Shown: positions 24,568 to 33,345 of the stretch, one piece after another | How the letters are laid out: every line of letters starts with the position of its first letter | Numbering within the stretch: position 1 is the stretch's first letter | NCBI RefSeq assembly: GCF_013409305.1 | Contig: NZ_JACBZJ010000001.1 | Location: 2,232,001 to 2,296,000 of the forward strand | DNA length: 64,000 bases | Source of the DNA: Cellulomonas soli | GTDB lineage: Bacteria > Actinomycetota > Actinomycetes > Actinomycetales > Cellulomonadaceae | Direction of reading: 5' to 3' | Position numbers and translations under genes: made by a program | The notes under the pieces: generated by a model | Seen by the model: only the letters and a program-made list of their open reading frames with translations | What the model was told of the DNA's origin: nothing | Database searches by the model: none

Positions 24568-24777
24568 GTGGACGAGCAGAGGATCGACGCGACCGGCACG
24601 GAGTGGCGGATCGCCATCACCGACGCCGACATCCGTGCCGCGAAGAAGGCCTGGCAGGCCGCGTGCGAGGGTGAGGCGTCCCTCGCGCGCACCCATCAGC
24701 TGCACGAGTCCTACCGCGGGCTCGTCCGGCTCCAGGCCCAGCAGATCGCCGAGGAGTTCCGGGCCCGCCTGGCCTGA
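24568..24777 (+). CDS. Small hypothetical protein
   Basis: 69 residues from GTG 24568: a soluble, helical, charged protein (WRIAITDADIRAAKKAWQAACEGEASLARTHQLHESY and following). Codon use is normal for the window and the ORF is compact, so it is probably real. A leaderless -10-like CACACT is 6 bases upstream of this GTG; the GTG at 24520 would add 16 residues. No family is recognised. It ends 7 bases from the convergent DUF2249 gene. Confidence 0.6.
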   Translation: MDEQRIDATGTEWRIAITDADIRAAKKAWQAACEGEASLARTHQLHESYRGLVRLQAQQIAEEFRARLA

Positions 24778-24784
24778 CCGGCTC

Positions 24785-25105
24785 TCAGACGAACAGGCGG
24801 AAGCCGCGGGTGACCCGCAGCCGCCACGCCCCCGGCGTCTCCTCGAGGTACTCGACCTCGAGCTCCCCGCGGGCCTCGTCGCTCAGCAGGTGCAGCAGGT
24901 CGACCGGGTCCTCCGGTGCGACCAGCACGAGCGAACCGCCCGAGGGCACCGAACCGAACACCGCCAGCGCCGTGGACTCCCGCACCCCCCACGAGACCGC
25001 TCGCAGGTCCACGACCGGATCGCCCTCGCCCGGCCACGCGAGCTCCGTGTCGTCGTCGGCGGCCACGGTGCGGTCGACGGGGGACTGGGCGGGCTGGACG
25101 GCCAT
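24785..25105 (-). CDS. DUF2249 domain protein
   Basis: 106 residues. The DUF2249 core is clear: VVDLRAVSWGVRESTALAVFGSVPSGGSLVLVAPEDPVDLLHLL, then VEYLEETPGAWRLRVTR. This small TusA-like fold occurs alone or fused to hemerythrin-like and NO-related domains, with no settled function. ATG 25105 is chosen because an acidic N-terminus (VAADDDTELAWPGEGD) precedes the domain directly. No obvious operon partner. Confidence 0.8.
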   Translation of the reverse strand: MAVQPAQSPVDRTVAADDDTELAWPGEGDPVVDLRAVSWGVRESTALAVFGSVPSGGSLVLVAPEDPVDLLHLLSDEARGELEVEYLEETPGAWRLRVTRGFRLFV

Positions 25106-25267
25106 GGGCGGTGCTCCGAGACGGACGACTCTCCCGCGCCGGCGCGGGCTCCAAGTCAGGATCACCTCACCTCGTGCGGGTCGACCGGGACCTTCGACCG
25201 GGGTCGCCCTCCGGGCCGGATGAAACATCCTTCAGCAGGGGCGGGTCGGTCCGTCTGCAGCGACGCG

Positions 25268-25273
25268 TACCGT
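25268..25273 (+). promoter_or_regulatory. Leaderless -10 element TACCGT
   Basis: TACCGT is 6 bases before GTG 25280, fixing the start of the small protein that follows. Confidence 0.4.
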
Positions 25274-25279
25274 GCGGGG

Positions 25280-25582
25280 GTGCCGTCGTACCGCGTGAGC
25301 CTGGCCGTGGGACTGCTCCGCCCGGGCACCTCGGCCCCCGAGCTGCTCCCCGAGCTCGTGCGGGCGGCCGGTGGGTCCACGGTCGTCGAGGCGAGCGACC
25401 TGGCCGTCGTCCGTGGGCAGGCGCGGGTCACCGTGAGGTTCGTCGGAGACGACGACGCTGCGGCCCGGCGCACGGCCTGGGCCGTCCTGGCCCGTGCCGA
25501 CGAGCTCGCGGAGACCGCCGAGCCGCGGTTCACCCGCCGGTTCGGCTCACGGTGGTACGCCGTGGCCCGCGCGCGCGGCTGA
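25280..25582 (+). CDS. Small hypothetical protein
   Basis: 100 residues from GTG 25280, positioned by a leaderless -10. The sequence (YRVSLAVGLLRPGTSAPELLPELVRAAGGSTVVEASDLAVVRGQARVTVRFVGDDDAAARRTAWAVL...) alternates strand and helix like a ferredoxin-type alpha/beta fold such as ACT or ThiS-like. The end is basic (FTRRFGSRWYAVARARG). I recognise no family. It ends 15 bases from the convergent DUF3806 gene. Confidence 0.6.
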   Translation: MPSYRVSLAVGLLRPGTSAPELLPELVRAAGGSTVVEASDLAVVRGQARVTVRFVGDDDAAARRTAWAVLARADELAETAEPRFTRRFGSRWYAVARARG

Positions 25583-25597
25583 CCCGCGCAGGCGCCC

Positions 25598-26749
25598 TCA
25601 GAGCAGGGGTTCGCAGGCGCCGACGACCTCGGGCGTCCCGACGATCCGTGACACCCCGGGCACCGAGGTGTAGCGGTGCGCGACCACGAACCCCGGGCGG
25701 CCCCGGTCGCACGCCTCGACGAAGACCGCCTCCCGGCCGTTGCCGTCGCGCCCACCCCGGCCTGTCCTCGCGGCGCCCGGGGGGACGCCGTCGCGAGTCG
25801 TCACGTCGTCGTCGAGCCGACCCTGCCAGGCGATCGCCGCGCGCACGGCCCCCGAGGCGCGCACCCAGGCGCGGGCGGCCGCAGGTTCGGCGAAGCGGCG
25901 CACGACCACGTCGACCCCGTCGTCGACCATCGCGAAGGGTGCGAGCGGGCCGCCGGCCGGGACGACGTCGTCCACCGCCTGGGCCAGCGCCCGCAGGGCG
26001 AGGTCCTGCGCCGGGGTCGACGGCGGGGAGGGCAGCTCGTCGGGCGTACGGGGTCGTTCGTGCGCGCCGGCGGGTGCGGGCCCCGTCGGGTCGCCCGGCA
26101 CCGGGGGGCCTGCGACCTCCGGTGCCCGCTCGTCGCCGGCGCGGGCCGGCGTGGGGACCCGCGGCTCGCCCGTGGTGTGCCGGGAACGGGTCCCCGTCAG
26201 GTGTGCGACCGATCGGTCCACCCAGCGCTCGACCCACCCCTGCTCGCCCGCGCGCCACCGGGCGGTGACCTCCTCCAGCGGGGCGACGCACCAGGCCGGC
26301 GTGAGCACGACCGGCGCAGCGCCCTCGGGGGTCGTGCGCAGCATCCACGCGCCGTCCGCGCGCGCGGCCAGCACGTCGCCGAGACCGACGCCCAGCGCGC
26401 GCACCAGCGGACGCGGGTCCGCCGCGCCGCCCGACTGCGACCACGCGGTCCAGGACCGGTCGTACAGCGCGCCGATCGCACGCGCGTCGCGCACGTCCAC
26501 GCCGCTCGCCGCCAGGTCGCGGCGGAGCCGGTCCATGTGGCCGGTCTCGTCGGGGGTGAGGGGTCTGTCACCGGCGACGTCCCCGGCGCTGTCCCCGGCG
26601 CTGTCCTGGGGCCCGGCGGCCCCGCGCGGGGTCCCGTCGGGCACGTCCGTGAGGGTCGTCCGACCGCCGTGCGTCCCTGCTCCCCTCGGGTCCTGCGTCG
26701 TGGTGATCGCGTCCTGGTGGCCGTTCCCCGGGCCGGCGTCGACTGCCAT
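25598..26749 (-). CDS. DUF3806 domain protein with second unknown domain
   Basis: 383 residues. After a disordered N-terminus (about 75 residues, Asp/Gly-rich) comes a DUF3806-like domain (DRLRRDLAASGVDVRDARAIGALYDRSWTAWSQ, LVRALGVGLGDVLAAR, ...VVLTPAWCVAPLEEVTARW). A Pro/Arg-rich linker (about 210-255) leads to a C-terminal alpha/beta domain (LALRALAQAVDDVVPAGGPLAPFAMVDDG...). A second DUF3806 protein is at 48950-49486. Both are without known activity. ATG 26749 faces the M15 peptidase gene across a short divergent promoter region. Confidence 0.68.
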   Translation of the reverse strand: MAVDAGPGNGHQDAITTTQDPRGAGTHGGRTTLTDVPDGTPRGAAGPQDSAGDSAGDVAGDRPLTPDETGHMDRLRRDLAASGVDVRDARAIGALYDRSWTAWSQSGGAADPRPLVRALGVGLGDVLAARADGAWMLRTTPEGAAPVVLTPAWCVAPLEEVTARWRAGEQGWVERWVDRSVAHLTGTRSRHTTGEPRVPTPARAGDERAPEVAGPPVPGDPTGPAPAGAHERPRTPDELPSPPSTPAQDLALRALAQAVDDVVPAGGPLAPFAMVDDGVDVVVRRFAEPAAARAWVRASGAVRAAIAWQGRLDDDVTTRDGVPPGAARTGRGGRDGNGREAVFVEACDRGRPGFVVAHRYTSVPGVSRIVGTPEVVGACEPLL

Positions 26750-26839
26750 AGAGACGGTGTCGGCGCGTCGGGGCGACCGATTGAGCCCTCGGGCACCGAA
26801 TCATCCGGTTGGCGGTGTGCGCCTACCCTGGATCGACGT

Positions 26840-28063
26840 CTGCACGCCTCGACCCCCACGGAGCGTCCCATCCGCCGGTCAGACCACAGCCGCCGTCAGC
26901 GGCGGGATCCCGCGGCGCAGCAGCCTGCGCCGGGCACCGACCTGCCCGTCGACGCGCAGGTCGACGGACAGCGCGACGGACAGGTCGACCACCGCCTCAC
27001 CGGGCGTGCGCGGCGTCGACGCGGTGGCACGGCACGCCCCGGGCGCCCGCGGGTGGCGCTCGTCGCGGCGCTGGTCCTCGTGGTCGCCGTCGTCGGCACG
27101 GGCGCTGCGTGGGCGTGGCGGGTGCGCACGGATCGCACGGAGCAGCTCGCGTGGGACGAGGCGGTCGTGCGCGTGCAGGACCAGGCCTCGGCCGACGCCG
27201 AGGACGACGCCTGGCGGGTGCAGCACGAGGCGACGGCCTCGCGCAGTCGGGCCGCCCAGACCCTGACCGAGGCGCAGCAGGTGCTCACCGACGCGATCGC
27301 CCAGGCGACGTCCACCCTCGGCGGCAGCGAGGGGCAGGTCGCGGACGACGCCGTGCGGCAGGCACTCGCGGCCGCGGTGGCCGCGGCGCAGGTCCCGGCG
27401 ACGTCCGTGGTCGCCGTGCGAGCCCAGGTCGCGGCCGTGCAGACCGCCGAGTCGGCCGTCGTCGACGCCAGGACCGCCTGGCAGGCAGCGCAGGCAGCGC
27501 AGGCCATGCAGTCCGGCCAGTCCGTCGCAGCGGCGCCGAGCGGGTCGGCCGCGAGCGCGGCCTCCGGCACGGGCGCGTCCGGCGGTTCGTGCACGACGAC
27601 CTACACCGGGCCGCCGTTCTACACCTCGGCCCCGACCGACGGCGGCGACGGGTCGAACGGGAGGCTCCCGGCCTCGATGCTGGCCGCGATCTCCTGGGAC
27701 GTCGACCCGCACGGCACGCCCTACTACCTGCGCACCGCCGCTGCGGCCGCCCTCGAACGGCTCGACGTGGCGTTCGTCGCCGCTTTCGGGCACCACCTCG
27801 ACCTGGACCTCACCTACCGGGACTACGACACCCAGGTCGCGATGCGCGAGGCCCTCGGCACGGTCGCCGCGGTGCCCGGCACGTCGTCGCACGGCACGGG
27901 CCTGGCCCTCGACGTGCCGGAGCTGCCCTGCGAGTACGGGTGGGACACCGCGCAGCGCAGCTGGCTCGTGACGAACGGGCCGTCCTACGGGTGGGTGTCA
28001 CCGTCGTGGGCACGCCGGGGCGGCTCGAACCCGGAGTACTGGCACTTCGAGTACGTCGGCTGA
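26840..28063 (+). CDS. M15 family D-Ala-D-Ala carboxypeptidase (VanY-like), start uncertain
   Basis: Membrane-anchored peptidoglycan peptidase. After a basic cytoplasmic N-terminus, one helix (VALVAALVLVVAVVGTGAAWAW) leads to a coiled-coil Ala/Gln/Glu stalk (about 100 residues). The C-terminal VanY domain has LDLTYRDYDTQVAMREALG, PGTSSHGTGLALDVPE (Zn His and Asp in SxHxxGxAxD) and NPEYWHFEYVG (HxE-type Zn His). No ATG, GTG or TTG begins the frame between the -10-like TACCCT (26824-26829) and the helix. CTG 26840 fits the basic tail; GTG 27052 (at the helix) and GTG 26717 are alternatives. A paralogue is at 55836-57137. Confidence 0.82.
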   Translation: MHASTPTERPIRRSDHSRRQRRDPAAQQPAPGTDLPVDAQVDGQRDGQVDHRLTGRARRRRGGTARPGRPRVALVAALVLVVAVVGTGAAWAWRVRTDRTEQLAWDEAVVRVQDQASADAEDDAWRVQHEATASRSRAAQTLTEAQQVLTDAIAQATSTLGGSEGQVADDAVRQALAAAVAAAQVPATSVVAVRAQVAAVQTAESAVVDARTAWQAAQAAQAMQSGQSVAAAPSGSAASAASGTGASGGSCTTTYTGPPFYTSAPTDGGDGSNGRLPASMLAAISWDVDPHGTPYYLRTAAAAALERLDVAFVAAFGHHLDLDLTYRDYDTQVAMREALGTVAAVPGTSSHGTGLALDVPELPCEYGWDTAQRSWLVTNGPSYGWVSPSWARRGGSNPEYWHFEYVG

Positions 28064-28069
28064 CCGCCC

Positions 28070-29134
28070 TCAGACCTGACGGGCCCGGCTGGGCTGCACG
28101 CGGGGTGGTTCGCCGGGCATCTTCGGGTACTCCGGCGGGTACGGCAGGTCGCCGTGCCCGTGGTCACGCTCGTCCCGGTCGGCCATGGCCAGCAGGGGCT
28201 CGAGGGACAGCCTGCCGGGTGCTCCGGCCGTGAGGTCGGCGAACAGGTCGCCGACCTGCGCGAACCGGGCGGGCACTGTCGTCATGTCGAAGTCGTCGGG
28301 GTGCACGTCACCGACCTCATCCCAGCGCAGCGGCGTCGAGACGGTGGCGCGGGCGTTGGGACGGATCGAGTAGGCGGAGGCGATGGTGCGGTCGCGGGCC
28401 ATCTGGTTGTAGTCGACGAAGATCTTGGCGCCGCGCTCCTCCTTCCACCAGGCCGTCGTGACCTCCTCGGGCATGCGCCGTTCGAGCTCGCGACCCAGCG
28501 CGATCGTCGCGCGGCGGGCCTCGACGAACGTCCACCGCGGCTCGATGGGGACGAACACGTGCAGCCCGCGTCCGCCGGACGTCTTGGGCACACCCGTCAG
28601 CCCGACCTCCGCGAGCAGCTCGCGCAGGCGTGGGGCGACCCGGGCGGCGTCGGTGAAGTCCGTGCCGGGCTGCGGGTCCAGGTCGATGCGCAGCTGGTCG
28701 GGGTGCTCGACGTCCGCGCTGGTCACCGGCCACGGGTGGAACGTGATCGTGCCCAGGTTCACCGCCCACGCGACGACTGCGAGCTCGGAGGGTGCGACCT
28801 CGTCGGCGGTGCGGCCGGAGGGGAAGGCGATGCGGGCCGTGCGCACCCAGTCGGGGGCGCCGGTCGGCACCCGCTTCTGGAAGAACGCGTCGCCGCGGGA
28901 GTCCTGCCGGGTGGCCATCCGTGCGCCCTCGAACACGCCCTTGGGCCAGCGCTCGAGGGTCGTCGGTCGGTCGAGCAGGGCACCGAGCAGCCCGTCGCCG
29001 ACGGCGATCACGTACTGCGCGACGTCGAGCTTCGTCAGCCCCCGCGCCGGGAAGACGACCCTGTCCGGCGAGGAGAGGCGCACGGTGCGTCCGCGCACCT
29101 CGAGCTCCACGGCCGGTGCGGTCGACGGGGACAT
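28070..29134 (-). CDS. LigD-type DNA polymerase/primase domain protein (PolDom)
   Basis: 354 residues containing only the polymerase domain of bacterial NHEJ ligase D. Catalytic acids D151 and D153 are in the DLD motif (RIDLDPQPGTDF). SGGRGLHVFVPI contains the conserved SGxGxH, and FVDYNQMARDRTIASAYSIRPNARATVSTPLRWDEV is the family's typical late block. The ligase and phosphoesterase domains are absent and no Ku gene is in the window. Stand-alone PolDoms extend and fill ends during double-strand break repair with Ku and a separate ligase. A Pro/Arg-rich tail ends the protein. ATG 29134 follows a leaderless TACGGT by 7 bases. Confidence 0.92.
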   Translation of the reverse strand: MSPSTAPAVELEVRGRTVRLSSPDRVVFPARGLTKLDVAQYVIAVGDGLLGALLDRPTTLERWPKGVFEGARMATRQDSRGDAFFQKRVPTGAPDWVRTARIAFPSGRTADEVAPSELAVVAWAVNLGTITFHPWPVTSADVEHPDQLRIDLDPQPGTDFTDAARVAPRLRELLAEVGLTGVPKTSGGRGLHVFVPIEPRWTFVEARRATIALGRELERRMPEEVTTAWWKEERGAKIFVDYNQMARDRTIASAYSIRPNARATVSTPLRWDEVGDVHPDDFDMTTVPARFAQVGDLFADLTAGAPGRLSLEPLLAMADRDERDHGHGDLPYPPEYPKMPGEPPRVQPSRARQV

Positions 29135-29141
29135 GGTCCTC

Positions 29142-29147
29142 ACCGTA
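29142..29147 (-). promoter_or_regulatory. Leaderless -10 element TACGGT for the PolDom gene
   Basis: On the minus strand TACGGT precedes ATG 29134 by 7 bases. It selects this ATG over the in-frame GTG at 29143. Confidence 0.45.
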
Positions 29148-29210
29148 GGCGCGGGCCCTGCCGGCGCAACAGGGAGCCGGGCGTGAGCGGGGCCGCTCGG
29201 CCGGACGGTC

Positions 29211-32201
29211 TCAGGCGCCGAGCAGGCCCCTCTGGTGCGCGACCGTCACGGCCTCCGTGCGACCCGACACCCCGAGCTTGGCGATCAGGTTCGACACGTG
29301 CACCGAGACGGTCTTCCCGGAGATGTACAGCGCCTCGCCGATCTGCCGGTTGGACAGACCCTGCGCGACGAGCGAGAGCACCTCGGACTCACGGGCGGTC
29401 AGCAGGTCGGGTCCGTCGACCCGCACCCCGGGCAGGTCCAGGCGCCCGCGACGGGCCAGGTCGCGCACCGCGGCGGCCAGCGGTGCGGCACCCATCGCGT
29501 CCGCCTCGGCCAGTGCGCGCCCCGCCTGCTCCCGGGCCGCCGCGCGCTCGCCCTCCTCGAGCAGGGCCTCGGCCCACCGCCACCGGGTGCGGGCCTCCTC
29601 GTAGCGGTAGCCGTAGGCGAACGCGTCGGTCGCGGCGGCCCACAGGGCGACCGCGGGCCGACCGAGTGCCCGCGCGTGCTCGGCGTGCGCCCGGGCGAGC
29701 CAGGCGCGCCCTTCGGGACCGAGCGGCCCGCCGCGCGGTCGTCCCCGTTCAGCGGTGGTCACGGCACGCTCGAGCAGGGTGTCGGCCTGGGCCTCGCGTC
29801 CGTGGACGTCCTTGCCGAGGAGTCTCTCGGCCGCCGCGGCGTCGGCCAGGGCCCCGAGCGCCAACGCGGCCAGCCAGATGCCGCCGAGGAAGTAGTCGCT
29901 CCACCGCTGGTCGAGGTGGCCGATGACCGCCAGCGCCAGCTCGACGGCCTCGTCGTCACGCCCGCGCCAGGTCAGCGCGTCGATGGTCGTCCCGCCGCCG
30001 ATGAGGGCGATCGAGCCGTCGCGCTGCCACATCGGCTCCAGTGCGCGCCCCCGCTCGACCGTGTCCGTGTCACCGCGCGCGACCGCCGCGTACAGGTCGA
30101 TCGCGCGCGCCCCCGCGGTCAGCAGGTCGAGCGCGGCCCCCGGCGCGGAGGTCCGTCCGGTGGCGCCCCGTGTGCCGTCGACCGGGTCGACCGGGTCGAC
30201 CCGAGGGAGGACGGGCCGGTCGGGGTCGGGCGTGAGGTCGCCGAGCATGTACCGGGCGATCGTCGCGAGGTCGCGCAGCGAGACCGCGTAGGGGTCCCCG
30301 GACATGCCGGTCTCGACGGCCCGGGCCAGGCCCGCAGCGGTGAGCCGGACCGCCGCGTCGAGGTCGCCGGCGTAGAAGCGGTTGGACGCCAGGTTGTAGC
30401 GGGTGCGCAGCTCGGTCTCCAGGTCGCACGCGTCCCGGGCGCGGCCCAGGGCCTCGTCGAGCAGGGCTGCCGCCCGGGGCGCGTCGTCGACGACCAGCAC
30501 CGCGAGCGTGGTCAGCGCGTCGGACTCGGCGTCCGCGGCACCGACGGACCTGGCCAGCTCGACGGCCTCGGTGGCGCTCGTCGTCGCCTCGCCGTCACGG
30601 TCGTGCGTGAGCGCGGCCCGCGCATAGGTGGCCAGCGCCCACGCGCGCTCGCGCACGCGCTCCGGCGGCAGGTCGTCGCGTGCCCGCGACGCCTCGGCCA
30701 TCGCGTCCTCGGGTCGCTCGTCGAGGAGCAGGTAGCGGGCCAGGGCCGTCCGGCGCACGGCCCGCGCGACCGGGTCGGTGGACTCCTCGACCGCGGTCCG
30801 GGCGTGCTTGCCCGCCCGTTCCGAGGCACCTGCGCGGCTCGCGGCGGTGGCGGCGTCGACGAGCACGTCGACGTGCGAGCACCCGGTGAGCGCCGCTGCG
30901 TCGGGCACGGCATCCCACAGGCGCAGCGCCGTCTCGAGATGGTGCAGCGCCTCGGCGGGGGCCAGCACAGCGAACGCGGTGCGGGCGGCCTCGAGCGAGG
31001 CGGTCAGCGCGATCGGCAGGTCGGGTGCGCGCAGCGCGTGCAGGGCGAGCACGGAGGCCGGGCCGAGGCCGGGGTCGGCGAGCAGCGCGCGCAGGTACGC
31101 CCGGTGCAGCGAGGACACCTCACCGGGCAGCAGGTCGGCGGCGACCGCCTCGGCCAGCAGTGCGTGCCGGAACGCGATGTGCTCGTCCTCGCCCACCAGC
31201 ACGTGCCGTGTGACGGCCTCGCGCAGCGCGTCGTCGACGACGCCCGGGGCGTTCAGGACGGGGTCGCCGCTCGCGACGACGGCGGCCCGCAGGAGCGGCT
31301 CGGTCACCCGGCGACCGGCGACCGAGGCGACCCGGGCGAGCTGCTGCACGGCGGGGTCGAGCTGCTCGAGGCGGGTCCGCAGCACGTCGGCGAGCGTCCA
31401 CGGCAGGCCGTCGGTGTCGGCACCGGACTCGAGCAGCTCCTCGGCGTAGTAGGCGTTGCCCTCCGAACGCTCGATGACCCGGCGCACGACCGGCTCGGGC
31501 AGCTGCCTGCCGGCGACCGCGGTGGCGAACGCGCGGACCTCGTCGTCGGTGAACGGCGGCAGGTCGATGCGCTGCACGCGGGGGTGCCGGGACAGCTCGG
31601 CGACGACGGGCCGCCACGGGTGCCGGCGGTGCAGGTCGTCCGTGCGGTAGCTGGCCACGACGAGCACGTGCTCGGCGCGCAGCCGTGCGGTGACGAACCG
31701 CAGCAGGTCCCGGCTGGACGGGTCCGCCCAGTGCAGGTCCTCCAGCACGAGCACGAGCGGTGCGCCGGGGTGCCCGACCGCGGCGAGCAGCTCGACGACG
31801 CCGTCGAACAGCTGCATCCGGCTGCTCTGCTCGTCGGGCCCGGGGTACGCCGGGTCGTCGTCGCGGGAGCCGCCGACCTGCCCGGGGAGCAGGCGGGCGA
31901 GCGCGGGACGGGAGGCCACGACCGCGTCGACCGCGGTCGGGTCGAGCTCGCGCAGCCGGGCCAGGGCCTCGACGAACGGCAGGTACGGCAGGCCGACGTC
32001 ACCGAGGTCGACGCAGTGCGCGGTCACCACGAGGGCGCCGCCCGCCTGCGCGAGCGCGGCCACGTGCCGCAGCAGGCGCGTCTTGCCGACCCCGGCGTCG
32101 GCGCCCAGCAGCACGACGGCCGGCTCGCCGGAACCGGCGCGCACCCACGCGCCGCGCAGCTGCTCGACCTGTGCGGCGCGCGCGACGAACGGGGTGCTCA
32201 T
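29211..32201 (-). CDS. Large ATP-binding LuxR-family regulator (LAL type)
   Basis: 996 residues. The N-terminal AAA ATPase has Walker A GADAGVGKT (residues 33-41) and Walker B LVLVLEDLHWADPSS. A TPR-like helical middle spans about residues 400-900. The C-terminal LuxR HTH is LLTARESEVLSLVAQGLSNRQIGEALYISGKTVSVHVSNLIAKLG. This is the large MalT-like activator architecture. ATG 32201 overlaps the stop of the 76-residue upstream gene as ATGA, so translational coupling is likely. ATG 32216 would add five residues. The target genes are unknown; no adjacent metabolic operon suggests itself. Confidence 0.9.
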   Translation of the reverse strand: MSTPFVARAAQVEQLRGAWVRAGSGEPAVVLLGADAGVGKTRLLRHVAALAQAGGALVVTAHCVDLGDVGLPYLPFVEALARLRELDPTAVDAVVASRPALARLLPGQVGGSRDDDPAYPGPDEQSSRMQLFDGVVELLAAVGHPGAPLVLVLEDLHWADPSSRDLLRFVTARLRAEHVLVVASYRTDDLHRRHPWRPVVAELSRHPRVQRIDLPPFTDDEVRAFATAVAGRQLPEPVVRRVIERSEGNAYYAEELLESGADTDGLPWTLADVLRTRLEQLDPAVQQLARVASVAGRRVTEPLLRAAVVASGDPVLNAPGVVDDALREAVTRHVLVGEDEHIAFRHALLAEAVAADLLPGEVSSLHRAYLRALLADPGLGPASVLALHALRAPDLPIALTASLEAARTAFAVLAPAEALHHLETALRLWDAVPDAAALTGCSHVDVLVDAATAASRAGASERAGKHARTAVEESTDPVARAVRRTALARYLLLDERPEDAMAEASRARDDLPPERVRERAWALATYARAALTHDRDGEATTSATEAVELARSVGAADAESDALTTLAVLVVDDAPRAAALLDEALGRARDACDLETELRTRYNLASNRFYAGDLDAAVRLTAAGLARAVETGMSGDPYAVSLRDLATIARYMLGDLTPDPDRPVLPRVDPVDPVDGTRGATGRTSAPGAALDLLTAGARAIDLYAAVARGDTDTVERGRALEPMWQRDGSIALIGGGTTIDALTWRGRDDEAVELALAVIGHLDQRWSDYFLGGIWLAALALGALADAAAAERLLGKDVHGREAQADTLLERAVTTAERGRPRGGPLGPEGRAWLARAHAEHARALGRPAVALWAAATDAFAYGYRYEEARTRWRWAEALLEEGERAAAREQAGRALAEADAMGAAPLAAAVRDLARRGRLDLPGVRVDGPDLLTARESEVLSLVAQGLSNRQIGEALYISGKTVSVHVSNLIAKLGVSGRTEAVTVAHQRGLLGA

Positions 32202-32428
32202 CGGGCCACGTGCCATGCCTCCGATCCTCGCAGCAGCCACCCACGCAGCGCTGCCCTCCGTGCCCCGACCTCTCGCACCGGACGCCCGGCGCTCGCCCGG
32301 CGGGCGAGTCGCTCGGGGTTGACCGGACCGGTCGTGCGCGGTGCGGAGGCGCCGCGGAGCAGCTCCACGACGCGCTCGTGCCGGTAGGCGACCTCCGCGT
32401 CGAGCGCGGGTCCCCAGGTCATGGTCAT
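32198..32428 (-). CDS. Small protein coupled to the LuxR regulator
   Basis: 76 residues, basic and helical (MTMTWGPALDAEVAYRHERVV, then an Arg/Ala-rich half). ATG 32428 has a strong Shine-Dalgarno (AGGAGGA) and the stop overlaps the regulator's start (ATGA at 32198-32201). A short gene directly before a LAL regulator with a perfect coupling overlap suggests a co-factor or leader. No family is recognised; its Arg-rich tail would be compatible with binding RNA, DNA or an acidic partner. Confidence 0.65.
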   Translation of the reverse strand: MTMTWGPALDAEVAYRHERVVELLRGASAPRTTGPVNPERLARRASAGRPVREVGARRAALRGWLLRGSEAWHVAR

Positions 32429-32730
32429 GGCGTCCTCCTCCTGCTGCACGGGTGTCCTCTGCCGTCCTCTGCGGACAGACCTCACAGTCGTCGTGAGGCG
32501 ACCGTGCTCGGATCCGTCGGTCGACCCGTCCTGCGGTCCCCGCTGCGGGTCGGTCGACCTGAGGTGGTCTCTGAGGTACCTCAGGGGCCACAGGGAGAGG
32601 ACCCCGCCGAGGTGGCCGCGATACGGACGGGCCGGGGTGAACCGTGGTGGTCCGTGCGCAGGTGAGCGGGGGTGCGACGAGCATCACCCCATGCGTATGA
32701 GCCGTCCGGCCAGCGGATCACAGGACTGTC
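32429..32730. promoter_or_regulatory. Divergent promoter region with a 14-bp palindrome
   Basis: 302 gene-free bases between the LuxR operon and the RsbW-like gene. The perfect palindrome CTGAGGTACCTCAG is at 32571-32584. An extra CTGAGGT half-site is at 32559-32565, 12 bases away in phase. It is a candidate operator for the LuxR protein or another regulator. No ORF is supported inside. Confidence 0.55.
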
Positions 32731-33183
32731 GTGCACCCTGGTCTGGTGGGTGAGGTACGGGACCTGAGGAGCGCCGCGAGCGCCCGGCGGGCACTGCTCG
32801 TCGAGGACGCCCTGGTGCTGCGCCCGGAGCGCTCCGCACCGCGGGCCGCCCGGCACTGGGTCATGCAGGTCGTGGCCGGGGCCGGTGTCGGCGGTGCGGT
32901 GAACCAGGTCGTCGAGCTCCTCGCGGGCGAGGTCGTGGCGAACGCCGTCGTGCACGGCCCCGAGTCGGGGCAGGTGCGGGTCGAGGTCGCCGTGGAGCCC
33001 GACAGGATCCGGGTCGCGGTCAGCGACGACGGCGGCGGCATACCGGTGGCGGGTCACCCGGAGCCGTCGGCGCCGAGCGGGCGCGGGCTGGCGCTGGTCG
33101 AGGCGCTCGCGGAGACGTGGGGCACGGTCCCTCGCGAGGGCGGCGGCAAGACCGTGTGGTTCGAGGTCCACCCCGAGGGCTGA
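32731..33183 (+). CDS. RsbW-like ATP-binding protein (anti-sigma kinase fold)
   Basis: 150 residues of the HATPase_c_2 type. LLAGEVVANAVVHGPESGQVRVEV holds the N box with E and N, IRVAVSDDGGG is the G1-like acid loop, and PSGRGLALVEALAETWG is the G2 lid. This matches the serine-kinase/anti-sigma regulatory proteins abundant in actinobacteria. No sigma factor or anti-anti-sigma gene adjoins it. GTG 32731 has AGGA 5 bases upstream; a GTG 15 bases later is possible. A tandem 13-base repeat (CCCCGAGGGCTGA) surrounds its stop. Confidence 0.82.
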   Translation: MHPGLVGEVRDLRSAASARRALLVEDALVLRPERSAPRAARHWVMQVVAGAGVGGAVNQVVELLAGEVVANAVVHGPESGQVRVEVAVEPDRIRVAVSDDGGGIPVAGHPEPSAPSGRGLALVEALAETWGTVPREGGGKTVWFEVHPEG

Positions 33184-33200
33184 TGCTCCCCGAGGGCTGA
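33171..33200 (+). repeat. Short tandem duplication at the end of the RsbW-like gene
   Basis: CCCCGAGGGCTGA occurs at 33171-33183 (including the stop) and again at 33188-33200. The second copy is outside the ORF. It looks like a recent slippage duplication. Confidence 0.6.
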
Positions 33201-33345
33201 CGGGCCTGCCGCGACGCGCACGACGCCGAGCACCGCTGTCATGCACTGCTGCGACGCACAGCGTAGGTTCAGTGGCGCGTCCTCTCGACCCGCGGCGACC
33301 GCTCCTGAGACGGTTGCCTACCGGGTCGTCGGGGCACGTGACCGT

